Notes: generated from the letters alone by a model not told the origin. Positions 33,914 through 43,094 are shown, counted from the stretch's first letter. The stretch is DNA of 64,000 bases from Streptomyces rubradiris (GCF_016860525.1 NZ_BNEA01000015.1:930001-994000), one strand, 5' to 3'. Translations and numbers: made by a program.

Positions 33914-34816
33914 TCAGGCGCCGCAGGAGCGCAGGAAGCGCCGGGTGCGGACGGCGATCGGCAGCGGCCGGTCCGGCTCGCACGGGTACATGTCCTGCTC
34001 GACGATCGCGAACAGGTCCACGCCCAGTCCCTGTGCCGCCCGCAGCACCGGCGCCAGGTCCGGCACCCCGGCGGGCGGTTCGCACATCACCCCGCGCCGC
34101 ACGGCGGGCCCGAACGGCAGCCCCTGGGCGACGACTTCGGCGAGAATGTCTGGGTCGACCTGCTTGAGGTGCAGATAGCCGACACGCTCGCCGTAGGTCT
34201 CGATCAGCTTGACGCTGTCGCCGCCGCAGTAGGCGTAGTGCCCGGTGTCCAGGCAGAGGCTCACCAGCCGGCTGTCGGTGGCGTCCAGGAAGCGGGTGAC
34301 GTGGGCCTCGGTGTCGAGGTGGGTGTCGGCGTGCGGGTGGACGACGATGTCCAGGCCGTAGGTCTCCCTGACCAGGTGGCCGAGCCGTTCCATGCCCCGG
34401 GTCAGGTGGGTCCACTGCTCGGGGGTCAGCTCGGGCGGCTCCAGGATCTCGGCGGTCTTGTCGTCGCGCCAGAAGGAGGGGATCACCACCAGGTGCCGGG
34501 CACCCATGGCCCGGGTGAGCTCGGCGACCCGGCCGACGTGGGCCCAGGTCTCCTCCCAGACGGCCGGTCCGCGGTGCAGGGCGGTGAAGACCGTGCCCGC
34601 CGAGACGTTCAGGTGCCGCCGGGCCAGTTCGTCGGCGAGCCGGGCCGGGTCGGTGGGGAGGTAGCCGTAGGGGCCGAGTTCGATCCAGTCGTAGCCCGCC
34701 TCGGACACCTCGTCGAGGAAGCGGTGCCAGGGGATCTGGTGCGGGTCGTCGGGGAACCAGACGCCCCAGGAGTCGGGGGCGGAGCCGACCCGGATGCGGT
34801 CGAGGGTCTGGGCCAT
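33914..34816 (-). CDS. Sugar-phosphate isomerase/epimerase (IolE/IolI-like TIM barrel)
   Basis: This 300-residue AP-endonuclease-2-fold TIM barrel starts at ATG 34816. Landmarks are GSAPDSWGVWFP at the N-terminus, GYDWIELGPYGY, and metal ligands in VVHPHADTHLD, LCLDTGHYAYCGGD, YLHLKQVDP and IVEQDMYP. The start resembles inosose dehydratase/isomerase proteins. It probably acts after the Gfo/Idh dehydrogenases on an oxidised cyclitol or sugar. A palindrome like theirs lies 56-67 bp upstream of its start. Confidence 0.85.
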   Translation of the reverse strand: MAQTLDRIRVGSAPDSWGVWFPDDPHQIPWHRFLDEVSEAGYDWIELGPYGYLPTDPARLADELARRHLNVSAGTVFTALHRGPAVWEETWAHVGRVAELTRAMGARHLVVIPSFWRDDKTAEILEPPELTPEQWTHLTRGMERLGHLVRETYGLDIVVHPHADTHLDTEAHVTRFLDATDSRLVSLCLDTGHYAYCGGDSVKLIETYGERVGYLHLKQVDPDILAEVVAQGLPFGPAVRRGVMCEPPAGVPDLAPVLRAAQGLGVDLFAIVEQDMYPCEPDRPLPIAVRTRRFLRSCGA

Positions 34817-34871
34817 GGCAGCGGTTCCTCTCCGGGCGGTCGTCGCGGGCGGGGGCCCGCCCGTCCCTCCT

Positions 34872-34883
34872 TTGTCAGGACAT
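34872..34883. promoter_or_regulatory. Palindrome TTGTCAGGACAT upstream of isomerase
   Basis: This is the third copy of the TTGTCcGGACAt-like word, 56-67 bp upstream of the isomerase ATG. A weak minus-strand promoter, TTGCAC (34911-34906) with TGATGT 18 bp on (34887-34882), would overlap it. Confidence 0.5.
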
Positions 34884-35017
34884 CATTTCACGAACAGGTC
34901 CGCGTGCAAGGGGGGTCGCACGGTCCCTCACGCTGGCCTTTCCGGTGTGCGCCTGGTAGCACAGAGGTGCTCCAAGTGTGCGCACGGTCAAGGCAGTTAC
35001 CGTCCCGGAGGTTTCCC

Positions 35018-36385
35018 GTGCTGCGAGCGATGCTGACGGCGGGCGCGGCCGTCGCCGCGCTGCTGGCCCCCGCCACCGCCCACGCCGAGGAGGCCGGGCC
35101 GGGCATCCCCCCGCTCACCGACGGGCAGGGGCGGGTGCTCACCCTGCGCGGCTGGAACATCGAGGACAAGACGCACCGGGGCGAGCAGGCCCTGAGCGCG
35201 ATCACCGAACGCCATCTGCGCGAACTGCGCGCCCATGGCTTCGGCTTCGCCCGGCTGCTGGTCTTCTGGGACGACCTGGAGCCCCGGCCCGGGCAGTACA
35301 GCGAGAGGTACCTGCGCAAGATCGAGCGCGTCCTGGACTGGGCCGAGCGCCAGGACGTGCGGGTCGTCCTCGACGCCCACCAGGACGTCTTCGGGCCCGC
35401 CTTCGGCCACCGGGGCATACCCGAGTGGGCGACCAGGACCGACGGGCTGCCGTTCACCCCACACCCGGACGACTGGTTCGCCGAGTACTTCGAGCCCGCC
35501 GTGCAGCGCGCCTTCACCCACCTCTACGAGGACGACGACCTCAGGCGCGCCCAGGCCCGGATGTGGCGCACGCTCGCCACCCGCTTCGCCGGCCATCCCG
35601 CGGTACTCGGCTACGACCTGATCAACGAGCCCATGGGCGAGCCGCGGCCCGGGGAGGACCTGCCGGCGGCCGCGCGCCGCATCGAACGCGAACAGCTCAC
35701 CCCGATGTACAACCGGCTGGCCGACGCCGTCCGCCCGGCCGACCGGGACGCCTGGCTGTTCGTCGAGCCGACCCCGGTCGTCGGGGAGGGCGTGCCGACG
35801 GGTCTCGGCCGGGTCCGTGATCCCCGGGTGGTGTACGCGCCGCACTTCTACGACACCGCGATGGAGGCGGGCGCCGACTACGACCCCGGGGCCGGCTGGA
35901 TCGAGGCGTACGAGCGGGCCGTGACCGCGTACCCGAAGCGGTACGGGGTGCCGGTGGTGGTCGGCGAGTGGGGCCCGCCGGACAGCTCGCTGCCGCACAT
36001 GAACCGCTTCTACCGGGACGCCATGGCCTCGCTCGGGCGCTACGCCTCCGGCTGGGCGGGCTATGTGTGGTGCTACGGCGGCGGGTACTGCGCGCTCGAC
36101 GGGACGGGCGCGTTCCGCGTCAACAAGGAGCTCACCGTGGAGCCGTACGCCGAGGCCGTCGCGGGTACGGTGCGCTCCGCCGCCTACGACGCCGGGGCGG
36201 GCGAGTACCGGCTGGTCTACCGCGCGGCAGCGCACGGTTCCCGGCTGAGCGTGCTGTCCGTGCCGCCCGGTGCCTGGCGGATCAGGGCCGAGGGCGGGGC
36301 GGACGTCGTACGGCGGACGGCCGGCCGGGCCTGGGTCCGGGCGGCCCCGGGCGAGCTGGTGACCGTGACGGTGACGCGCGGGTGA
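35018..36385 (+). CDS. Secreted GH5 glycosidase, endoglycosylceramidase-like
   Basis: From GTG 35018 (CGGAGG upstream) this encodes 455 residues. A signal peptide (AMLTAGAAVAALLAPATAHA) precedes a GH5 barrel. It shows LRGWNIEDKTHRGEQ, the acid/base Glu in GYDLINEPMGE and the nucleophile Glu in VVGEWGPPDS, with FARLLVFWDDLEP and VLDAHQDVFGPAF between. This layout matches endoglycosylceramidases and related GH5 enzymes that cut glycans from lipids or aryl glycosides. A beta-sandwich of about 80 residues ends the protein. It faces the bxlA gene convergently, with a hairpin between. Confidence 0.85.
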   Translation: MLRAMLTAGAAVAALLAPATAHAEEAGPGIPPLTDGQGRVLTLRGWNIEDKTHRGEQALSAITERHLRELRAHGFGFARLLVFWDDLEPRPGQYSERYLRKIERVLDWAERQDVRVVLDAHQDVFGPAFGHRGIPEWATRTDGLPFTPHPDDWFAEYFEPAVQRAFTHLYEDDDLRRAQARMWRTLATRFAGHPAVLGYDLINEPMGEPRPGEDLPAAARRIEREQLTPMYNRLADAVRPADRDAWLFVEPTPVVGEGVPTGLGRVRDPRVVYAPHFYDTAMEAGADYDPGAGWIEAYERAVTAYPKRYGVPVVVGEWGPPDSSLPHMNRFYRDAMASLGRYASGWAGYVWCYGGGYCALDGTGAFRVNKELTVEPYAEAVAGTVRSAAYDAGAGEYRLVYRAAAHGSRLSVLSVPPGAWRIRAEGGADVVRRTAGRAWVRAAPGELVTVTVTRG

Positions 36386-36423
36386 GTACGGCCTTCGCTC
36401 ACGGCCGGTCGCGGCGCCGGCGT

Positions 36424-36451
36424 GCGGCCGGCCACGGGTGGGGCCGGCCGC
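36424..36451. terminator. Bidirectional hairpin between GH5 gene and bxlA
   Basis: GCGGCCGGCC (36424-36433) pairs with GGCCGGCCGC (36442-36451) across an 8-base loop. It lies between convergent stops at 36385 and 36462. Confidence 0.6.
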
Positions 36452-36461
36452 GCGCGGCGGG

Positions 36462-38855
36462 TCAGGCGGCGGGGTCGGCCGACCCTACCGTCTCCTGCTC
36501 GAACCGCGCGTGGAACCGGCGGGTGTGGTCCACGTGGCGTTCCTCGCCGGTCAGGGTCACCGTCGCGGTCAGCCGGGCGTCCGCGCTGGACGCCGCCAGA
36601 CGCAGGTGCAGCTCGCCCGGTTCGACCACCCGGCGGCCGTCGCGGCCGGTGAAGGAGGCCAGGTCGGCGGGCACGGTGACGCGTACCCGGCGGGCCTCGC
36701 CCGCGGCGAGCCGCACCCGGGTGTAGCCGATGAGCCGCTGCACCGGCTGGACGACGGAGGCCACGGGGTCGTGCAGATACAGCTGGACCACCTCGGTGCC
36801 GGCCCGCTCCCCCGTGTTGCGCACGGTGAACGCGAGGGAGAACTCGCCGCCGGTGTCCGCCTCCGCCCGGTCGACGGCCAGCTCGCCCCAGTCGAAGGAC
36901 GTGTAGGACAGCCCGTGCCCGAACGCGAAGGCGGAGGTGGGGTCGATGCTGGAGACGTCGCTGGCCTGGGCGAGCCGTGCGCCGAGGTAGGTGGCGGGCT
37001 GGCCGCCGGTGTCGCGGGGCACGCTGACCGGCAGCCGTCCGGACGGGTTGGTCCGGCCGCTGAGCACGCCCGCGATGGCGCCGGTGCCCTCCGCCCCGGG
37101 GAAGAAGGACTGCACGATGGCGGCGGCCTCGTCCACGGCCCGGCCCAGGGCGTAGGGCCGGCCGGCCAGGAGGACCGTCACCACGGGCGTACCGGTGTCG
37201 AGCAGCGCGTCGAGCAGTTGCTGCTGGGCGCCGGGCAGGGCCAGGGACTCCGCGTCGCAGCCCTCGCCGCTGGTGCCGCGGCCGAACAGGCCCGCGCGGT
37301 CGCCGAGGGCCACCACGACGACGTCGGCCCGGCGCGCGGTGTCGACGGCCTCGGCGATGCCGAAGACGTCGCCGTCGTCCACGCCGGTGCCCTGGACGAC
37401 GGTGAGTTCCGTGCCGGGGAACTCCCGCCGGAGGGCGTCCTCCAGGGTGGGCAGGTCGATGCCGGCCGGGGTTCCCGGGTGGTGCACGCCGACGTGCTGG
37501 GGGAAGGAGTAGCAGCCCAGCACGGCCGTGCCGACGGTGGCGTTGGGCCCGACCAGGGCGATGCGGCGGGGCCGGGCGAGGGGCAGGGTGCCGTCGTTGG
37601 CCAGCAGGACGACGGCTTCCTCCGCGATGGTCCGGGCCAGTTCCCGGTTCTCCGCGGTGTCCAGGTCGACGGTGCCGCGCAGGGTGCCGGGGTCGTCCAG
37701 GTCGGCTCCGCGCAGCGCGGCCGGGACCGGGTCCCAGCCGGCGTCGAGCAGGCCGAGCCGGGCCTTCTGGGTGAGCACCCGGCGCAGGGCGCGGTCGATG
37801 AGCGCCTCCGGCACCCGGCCCTCGGCGAGGGCCTCGGCGAGGGGCGCGCCGAACGTCTTCACGGTGGGCAGCTCCACGTCGACGCCCGCGCGCAGGGCCG
37901 CCGCCGCGGCCTCGGCCCAGTCCCCGGCGATCCCGTGCAGGGTCTTGAGGAAGGCGATGCCGAAGTAGTCGGCGACGACCGTGCCCCTGAAGCCCCAGGT
38001 GTCGCGCAGCAGCCCGGTGAGGAGGTCCTCGTCGGCCGCCGAGGGGATGCCGTCGGTGTCGGTGTAGGCGTGCATGACGGAGTCGGCTCCGCCCTCGACG
38101 ATGGCCATCTCGAACGGCGGCAGCAGGACGTCGGCCCGTTCGCGCGGGCCCATGCCGACGGGTGCCAGGTTGCGGCCGGCGCGGGAGGCGGAGTAGCCGG
38201 CGAAGTGCTTCAGGGTGGCGACGACACCGGCCGAGCCCAGCCCCTGGACGTAGGCGGTGCCGATGCTGCCGACGAGGTAGGGGTCCTCGCCGATGGTCTC
38301 CTCGACACGGCCCCAGCGGGCGTCGCGCACCACGTCCAGGACGGGCGCGAGGCCCTGGTGGACGCCGACGGAGCGCATGTCGCGGCCGATGGCGGCGGCC
38401 ATCCGGCGGATCAGGTCGGGGTCGAAGGTGGCGCCCCAGGACAGCGGGACGGGGTAGGCGGTGGCGCCCCAGGTGGCGAATCCGGCCAGGCACTCCTCGT
38501 GCGCCAGGGCCGGGATGCCGAAGCGGTTGGCGGCGGTGATCCGGCTCTGGGTGCGCAGCAGGGACAGCGCGCCGAGCGCGGGATCGACCGGTGCCGTGCC
38601 GAACGGGCGGGTCAGCTGGCCCAGTCCGGCGGGCAGCAGGGCGTCGAGGTCGACGGCCTCCTCCATGTCGTGCTGGTGCGGGGCGACCTCACCTCCCTCG
38701 TCGGACGCGCCGACCCACACGCCGTACAGCTGGGCGGTCTTCTCCTCCAGGGTCATCGCGTCGATCAGCGCGGAGACGCGGGTGCCGATGTCCTGGGTCG
38801 GGTCGTTCCAGACGGGGACTTCGGGGGTGGTCTCTACGGCCACGTTGGCGGTCAC
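36462..38855 (-). CDS. bxlA: GH3 beta-xylosidase/beta-glucosidase
   Basis: This 797-residue cytoplasmic GH3 enzyme has domain 1 (TIM barrel) with LAPVLDVVRDARWGRVEE, ATLKHFAGYSAS and the nucleophile Asp in VVADYFGI. Domain 2 follows (VVLLANDGTLPLARPRRIAL), then a C-terminal FnIII-like domain (QPVQRLIGYTRVRLAAGE). It lacks a signal peptide, as expected for an enzyme hydrolysing imported xylobiose. Its GTG overlaps the stop of the permease gene (GTGA), with GGAGGAAA inside that gene, so translation is coupled. Being last in a binding protein-permease-permease-GH3 operon matches bxlEFGA of other streptomycetes. Confidence 0.88.
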   Translation of the reverse strand: MTANVAVETTPEVPVWNDPTQDIGTRVSALIDAMTLEEKTAQLYGVWVGASDEGGEVAPHQHDMEEAVDLDALLPAGLGQLTRPFGTAPVDPALGALSLLRTQSRITAANRFGIPALAHEECLAGFATWGATAYPVPLSWGATFDPDLIRRMAAAIGRDMRSVGVHQGLAPVLDVVRDARWGRVEETIGEDPYLVGSIGTAYVQGLGSAGVVATLKHFAGYSASRAGRNLAPVGMGPRERADVLLPPFEMAIVEGGADSVMHAYTDTDGIPSAADEDLLTGLLRDTWGFRGTVVADYFGIAFLKTLHGIAGDWAEAAAAALRAGVDVELPTVKTFGAPLAEALAEGRVPEALIDRALRRVLTQKARLGLLDAGWDPVPAALRGADLDDPGTLRGTVDLDTAENRELARTIAEEAVVLLANDGTLPLARPRRIALVGPNATVGTAVLGCYSFPQHVGVHHPGTPAGIDLPTLEDALRREFPGTELTVVQGTGVDDGDVFGIAEAVDTARRADVVVVALGDRAGLFGRGTSGEGCDAESLALPGAQQQLLDALLDTGTPVVTVLLAGRPYALGRAVDEAAAIVQSFFPGAEGTGAIAGVLSGRTNPSGRLPVSVPRDTGGQPATYLGARLAQASDVSSIDPTSAFAFGHGLSYTSFDWGELAVDRAEADTGGEFSLAFTVRNTGERAGTEVVQLYLHDPVASVVQPVQRLIGYTRVRLAAGEARRVRVTVPADLASFTGRDGRRVVEPGELHLRLAASSADARLTATVTLTGEERHVDHTRRFHARFEQETVGSADPAA

Positions 38856-39670
38856 TTTCCTCCCATGCCCATCAGCCCCTGGACCAGGGCACGGCGGGCG
38901 AACAGGTAGACGAGCAGGACGGGCACCATGGACAGCGTCACGGCTCCCAGCAGGCCGGGGATGTCGATTCCGTGAGCGGTCTGGAAGTTGTACAGGCCCA
39001 GGGTGATCAGCTTGGTCTCTTCGGACTGGGTCAGGACCAGCGGGAACAGGAAGCCGTTCCAGGCCTGGAGGGCGGAGAACACCACGATCGTGGACAGTCC
39101 GCCGCGTGAGAGCGGCACGACGAGCTGGAAGAACATCCGCCTCGGGCTCGCCCCGTCCATGGTCATGGCCTCGAACAGCTCCGGGGAGATGTCCCGCATG
39201 GCCCCGCTGAGGATGAGCGCCGACATCGGCAGGCAGAACGCGGCGGTGGGCAGGATGACGCCCAGCAGGTTGTCGTACAGCCCGGCCTCGCTGATCAGGT
39301 AGAACATCGGCACGATCACGGCCTGGGCGGGGATGGCGAGGCCCAGCAGGAACAGCCGGAAGATCTGCGAGGTGACCCGGGAGCGGCTGCGGACGATCGC
39401 GTAGGCCAGCGGCGGTACGAGCAGCAGCACCACACCGACGACGCAGACGGTGACGACGATGGTGTTGACGAAGTACCGGCCGAAGCCCGAGTCGAACGCC
39501 CTGGTGTAGTTGTCGAGGGTGAACTCGTCGGGGAAGGACACGGGGCCCTTCTTGGCGTAGTCCTGCCGGGTGCGCAGGGTCGCGGCGAGCATCACGTACA
39601 GCGGCAGGCCGACGACGACGAGCCAGACGATCGACCCGGCTCCGGCGAGGTAGTTGGGGCGGCGCCTCAT
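38852..39670 (-). CDS. bxlG: Sugar ABC transporter permease (MalG-like)
   Basis: This 272-residue inner-membrane permease starts at ATG 39670 and has six helices. The EAA loop that contacts the ATPase reads EAMTMDGASPRRMFFQLVVP. It overlaps the upstream permease by ATGA and the downstream bxlA by GTGA, so the three are translationally coupled. A longer open frame to 39760 has no start signal. With BxlF and BxlE it should import xylobiose or short xylo-oligosaccharides. The ATPase is not in the operon; streptomycetes often share MsiK between sugar importers. Confidence 0.88.
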   Translation of the reverse strand: MRRRPNYLAGAGSIVWLVVVGLPLYVMLAATLRTRQDYAKKGPVSFPDEFTLDNYTRAFDSGFGRYFVNTIVVTVCVVGVVLLLVPPLAYAIVRSRSRVTSQIFRLFLLGLAIPAQAVIVPMFYLISEAGLYDNLLGVILPTAAFCLPMSALILSGAMRDISPELFEAMTMDGASPRRMFFQLVVPLSRGGLSTIVVFSALQAWNGFLFPLVLTQSEETKLITLGLYNFQTAHGIDIPGLLGAVTLSMVPVLLVYLFARRALVQGLMGMGGK

Positions 39671-40623
39671 GACACCCCTTCCATGTCGCTGCGCATCTTG
39701 TCGTAGCCGGAGACGCGGACCACGATCAGCGAGACAATGGTGGCGGCGATGACCAGGCACAGGGCGATGGCCGCGCCGGCTCCGAAGTCGAAGCCCTTGA
39801 AGGCCTTTTGGTACATGTAGTAGGCGCTGATGGTGGTGTCGGTGCCCGGTCCGCCCTGGGTGAGGATCAGCACGGTCTCGAAGGTGGTGAGCCCGCCGAC
39901 GATCATCAGGATCATCGAGGTGACGACCGAGTTGCGCAGCTGCGGCAGGGTGATGTGGAAGAACTGGCGGAAGCGCCCGGCGCCGTCGATCTCCGCCGCC
40001 TGGTACAGCACCGGCGGGATGGCGCGGGCGGCGCCCTGGTAGATGAGCGTGTGGAACGGGGTGAACTGCCAGGTGCTGACGAAGGCGAGGACACCGATGG
40101 CGGTGGCCTGCTCGCCGAACAGGTTGCCGTCGCCGAACAGCCAGGTCATCCGCGCGGGGATGCCGAAGTTCGGGTCGAGCAGCGCCCGCCAGAGCACCGA
40201 CACGGCGGTGGCGGACAGCAGCAGCGGGATGAAGTAGACCGCCGACAGGACGGCCCGGTTGCGCTGGTGTCCGGCGGCCCAGACGCCGAGGACGATGCTC
40301 AGCGGGGTCTGGAGGACCACGCCGAGGGCGGTGAGCAGCAGGGTGAGCCAGATGCTGCGGATCATGACCGGGTCGTCGAGGATCCGCTTCCAGTTGTCGG
40401 TGCCGACGAACTCGGGTGATCCCAGGCCGTTCCAGCTCATGAAGGACAGCACCGCGACCATGATCAGTGGTGCGATGGCGAAGAGGGTGAAGAACAGGGT
40501 GGCGGGCAGCGCCCAGAGGAAGCCGGGGCGGGTGCCGCGGGCGGCGTAGGAGTCCTCCGGCCGCCGCCGGGCCTTACGGGTGGCCTCGGCGGTGGGCGGG
40601 GCGCTCGTGAACTGTGTGGTCAT
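39667..40623 (-). CDS. bxlF: Sugar ABC transporter permease (MalF-like)
   Basis: This 318-residue permease has six helices and a long N-terminal cytoplasmic segment. The EAA loop is QAAEIDGAGRFRQFFHITLP. It starts at ATG 40623, eight bases after the binding-protein stop at 40631, and ends overlapping bxlG. It is the partner of BxlG in the xylo-oligosaccharide importer. Confidence 0.88.
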   Translation of the reverse strand: MTTQFTSAPPTAEATRKARRRPEDSYAARGTRPGFLWALPATLFFTLFAIAPLIMVAVLSFMSWNGLGSPEFVGTDNWKRILDDPVMIRSIWLTLLLTALGVVLQTPLSIVLGVWAAGHQRNRAVLSAVYFIPLLLSATAVSVLWRALLDPNFGIPARMTWLFGDGNLFGEQATAIGVLAFVSTWQFTPFHTLIYQGAARAIPPVLYQAAEIDGAGRFRQFFHITLPQLRNSVVTSMILMIVGGLTTFETVLILTQGGPGTDTTISAYYMYQKAFKGFDFGAGAAIALCLVIAATIVSLIVVRVSGYDKMRSDMEGVS

Positions 40624-40630
40624 GAGCGGT

Positions 40631-41929
40631 TCATTCGGTCGGGAGGGCCTGCATGGCCTGGATGAAGCCGTCCTCGTCGAGCTGTCCGTTGAAGAACTGC
40701 TGAACGGCCTGGTGCATGGGGGTGGCGGCGGTCTGCGGGTAGGCCTGGTCCCAGGACAGCTGGAAGGACTTGGCCTTGGCCACCAGGTCGTACTGGAAGC
40801 GGGAGTACTCGGGGCTCGCCGACTCGTCCAGGAACTGCGGGGTGTTGGTGGTGGTGGGCAGGTTGCCGATGGACAACTGGGCCTTGACGAACTCGTCGGA
40901 GTACATGAGCTTCAGGAACTCGGCGACGGCCTCGGGGTGCTTGGTCTTCTTCAGCACCGAGTAGAAGTTGTTGGTGTTGCCGACGACGTTCGAGGCGTCG
41001 CCCTTGCCGCCGGGGATGGTCGGGAAGGTGCCGTAGCCCAGGCCCTTGGCGGCGAAGTCCTTGGCGTCCGTCTGCTGCTGCGAGTAGTACCAGGAGCCCA
41101 TCAGCTCAAAGCCGGCCTTGCCCTGCGCGACCAGGGCGGGCGAGGAGCCGTTGGTGTACTTCACCGAGTCGTAGTTCTTGCCGAACGCGCCCGCGTCGAC
41201 CAGCTGCTTGAGCATGCCGAGCGCCTTCTTGCTGTCCGCGCTCGCCCAGGCGTCCTTGTCACCCTTGAGGGCCTTCTCGAACAGCCCCGGGCCGGCGACC
41301 CGGTCGTAGACGTACTCGAACCACATCAGCGTCGGCCACTGGTCGCCACCGCCGAGGGCGATGGGGGTGACGCCCGAGGACTTCAGCTTGTTCACGGCGT
41401 CGAGCAGTTCGTCCCAGGTCCCGGGCTGCTTCACCCCCGCCTTGTCGAGCACGTCCTTGTTGCTGAACAGCAGCACCGGCTGGGTGCCGCGCATGGGGAT
41501 GCCGTACGGCTTTCCGTCCACGACGGAGCTGTTGTAGACGGTGGGCAGGAACTTGTCGTCGAGGTTGGGGTCCTTCTTGATGAAGTCGTCCAGCGGCATC
41601 AGCAGCCCCGCCTTGACGAAGGGCTTGATGCTGCCGCCGCCCCAGTGGAAGAAGATGTCCGGCGCCTGGGGTGTGCTGATGATGGTCTGCAGCTTCTGCT
41701 GGTAGTCGGCACCGGGAATGGTGTCGAGGACCGCCTTGACCTTCGAGGTCTTGTTGAAGGTGTCGACGATCTGCTTCTCGATCTTGTTGCCGGAGTCGCC
41801 GTAGACGAGCACGTGGATCTTGCCGTCGTTGGAGGAACCGCCGCCGCTGCCGCTGCCGCACGCGGCGAGGGTCGCCGCCAGGGCGAGGGTCGCGCCGCCC
41901 GCGACCATTCTGGACATCCGTGTACGCAT
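40631..41929 (-). CDS. bxlE: Sugar-binding lipoprotein of ABC transporter
   Basis: This 432-residue protein has a lipoprotein signal: basic MRTRMSRM, a hydrophobic core and the lipobox LAAC with Cys24, followed by a Gly/Ser linker. The mature part is a family 1 solute-binding protein (GKIHVLVYGDSGNKIEKQIV, PDIFFHWGGGSI). BxlE homologues bind xylobiose and xylotriose. It is the first gene of the operon, and its promoter is overlapped by CGAAA-N-TTTCG sites for the divergent LacI regulator. Confidence 0.88.
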   Translation of the reverse strand: MRTRMSRMVAGGATLALAATLAACGSGSGGGSSNDGKIHVLVYGDSGNKIEKQIVDTFNKTSKVKAVLDTIPGADYQQKLQTIISTPQAPDIFFHWGGGSIKPFVKAGLLMPLDDFIKKDPNLDDKFLPTVYNSSVVDGKPYGIPMRGTQPVLLFSNKDVLDKAGVKQPGTWDELLDAVNKLKSSGVTPIALGGGDQWPTLMWFEYVYDRVAGPGLFEKALKGDKDAWASADSKKALGMLKQLVDAGAFGKNYDSVKYTNGSSPALVAQGKAGFELMGSWYYSQQQTDAKDFAAKGLGYGTFPTIPGGKGDASNVVGNTNNFYSVLKKTKHPEAVAEFLKLMYSDEFVKAQLSIGNLPTTTNTPQFLDESASPEYSRFQYDLVAKAKSFQLSWDQAYPQTAATPMHQAVQQFFNGQLDEDGFIQAMQALPTE

Positions 41930-41943
41930 GAGTCATCCGCCTT

Positions 41944-42013
41944 CCGAAAGTTTCGGCATAAGAGCCGAAAGTCCTGCGGCTGGACAGTAGGAGGCGGGGG
42001 AAGAAGTGGTCAA
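41944..42013 (-). promoter_or_regulatory. bxlE promoter with BxlR-type operators
   Basis: On the minus strand TTGACC (42013-42008), an 18-bp spacer and TACTGT (41989-41984) form a promoter. A perfect 13-bp palindrome, CCGAAAGTTTCGG, lies at 41944-41956, about 28-40 bp downstream of the -10 box. A half site CCGAAAGT (41965-41972) lies nearer the start point. From memory, this CGAAA-N-TTTCG word is the one known from Streptomyces xylanase promoters, so a LacI-type block is likely. Confidence 0.75.
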
Positions 42014-42071
42014 CGGTCGTGCACGTACGCGGCCAAACCGTTACCCGGCGTCCGTGCCCTATGCTGCGACC

Positions 42072-43094
42072 ATGCGCGAAGAAGCCCAGGTCGGTCGGAG
42101 AGTCACCCTGGCAGCCGTGGCCAGAGAGGCCGGCGTCTCGCTTCCGACAGTTTCGAAGGTTCTCAACGGTCGTTCGGATGTTTCCCCCGCGACCCGGGCC
42201 AAGGTGGAGCGTCTGCTGGAGGCGCACGGCTACCGTCGGCGGACCGCGGGCGCGCCGCAGGCGCCGCTCATCGAGATCGTCTTCCACGAGCTGGAGAGCG
42301 TGTGGGCGATGGAACTCATCCGCGGGGTGGAGAACGTCGCCAAGCAGAACGACGCGACGGTGGCGCTCACCGAGAGCGGGACCCGGCAGGCGCCCGGCCC
42401 AGAGTGGATCGGGGGCGTGCTGCGCCGCCGCCCGCTCGGCGTGCTGCTGGTCTTCTCCACTGTGCCGGAGGACGTGAAACGCCAACTGCGGTCACGGGCC
42501 ATCCCGTTCGTCATCGTGGACCCGGCGGGTGATCCGGACCCCGACGTGCCGTCCGTGGGCTCGGCCAACTGGGCCGGGGGCATGGCCGCGACGCGTCACC
42601 TGACCGACCAGGGCCACGAGCGGGTCGCCATCATCACCGGCCCCGAGGACCTGATGTGCTCGCTGGCCCGGCTGGACGGATACCGCTCGGCGATGGCGAT
42701 GGCGGGACACGAACCGGACCCGGCGCTGGTGCGGTTCGGCGACTTCCACGTCCAGGGCGGCTTCGAACACGCCATGGACCTGCTGCGGCGCCCCGACCGG
42801 CCGACGGCGATCTTCGCCGGCAGCGACCTCCAGGCCCTCGGTGTCCTGGAGGCGGCCCGGGTCCTGGGGCTGAGCGTCCCCGGGCAGCTGTCGGTGGTGG
42901 GCTACGACGACGTGCCTCCGGCCCGCTGGTCGAGCCCGCCCCTGACCACTGTCCAGCAGCCCCTCCAGCGCATGGCCGAGGAAGCGGCGCGCATGCTGCT
43001 GCGACCCAAGGACGCCAGGAAGACGGCCCTGCGCATCGAACTGGCCACCCACCTGGTGGTACGGCAGAGCACGGCTCCGCCCGGGGGGCCGTGA
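42072..43094 (+). CDS. bxlR: LacI-family repressor of xylan/xylobiose genes
   Basis: This 340-residue LacI-family protein has the HTH at VTLAAVAREAGVSLPTVSKV followed by LNGRSDVSP, then a periplasmic-binding-like sensor domain (IEIVFHELESVWAMELIRGV, GYDDVPPARWSSPPLTTV). It begins at ATG 42072 with no ribosome site. TATGCT lies 11-16 bases upstream, so the transcript may be leaderless or start close by. It is divergent from bxlE. It should bind the CGAAA-N-TTTCG palindromes at bxlE and both xylanases and leave on xylobiose. An imperfect copy (CGACAGTTTCG) lies inside its own coding region near 42145. Confidence 0.87.
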   Translation: MREEAQVGRRVTLAAVAREAGVSLPTVSKVLNGRSDVSPATRAKVERLLEAHGYRRRTAGAPQAPLIEIVFHELESVWAMELIRGVENVAKQNDATVALTESGTRQAPGPEWIGGVLRRRPLGVLLVFSTVPEDVKRQLRSRAIPFVIVDPAGDPDPDVPSVGSANWAGGMAATRHLTDQGHERVAIITGPEDLMCSLARLDGYRSAMAMAGHEPDPALVRFGDFHVQGGFEHAMDLLRRPDRPTAIFAGSDLQALGVLEAARVLGLSVPGQLSVVGYDDVPPARWSSPPLTTVQQPLQRMAEEAARMLLRPKDARKTALRIELATHLVVRQSTAPPGGP

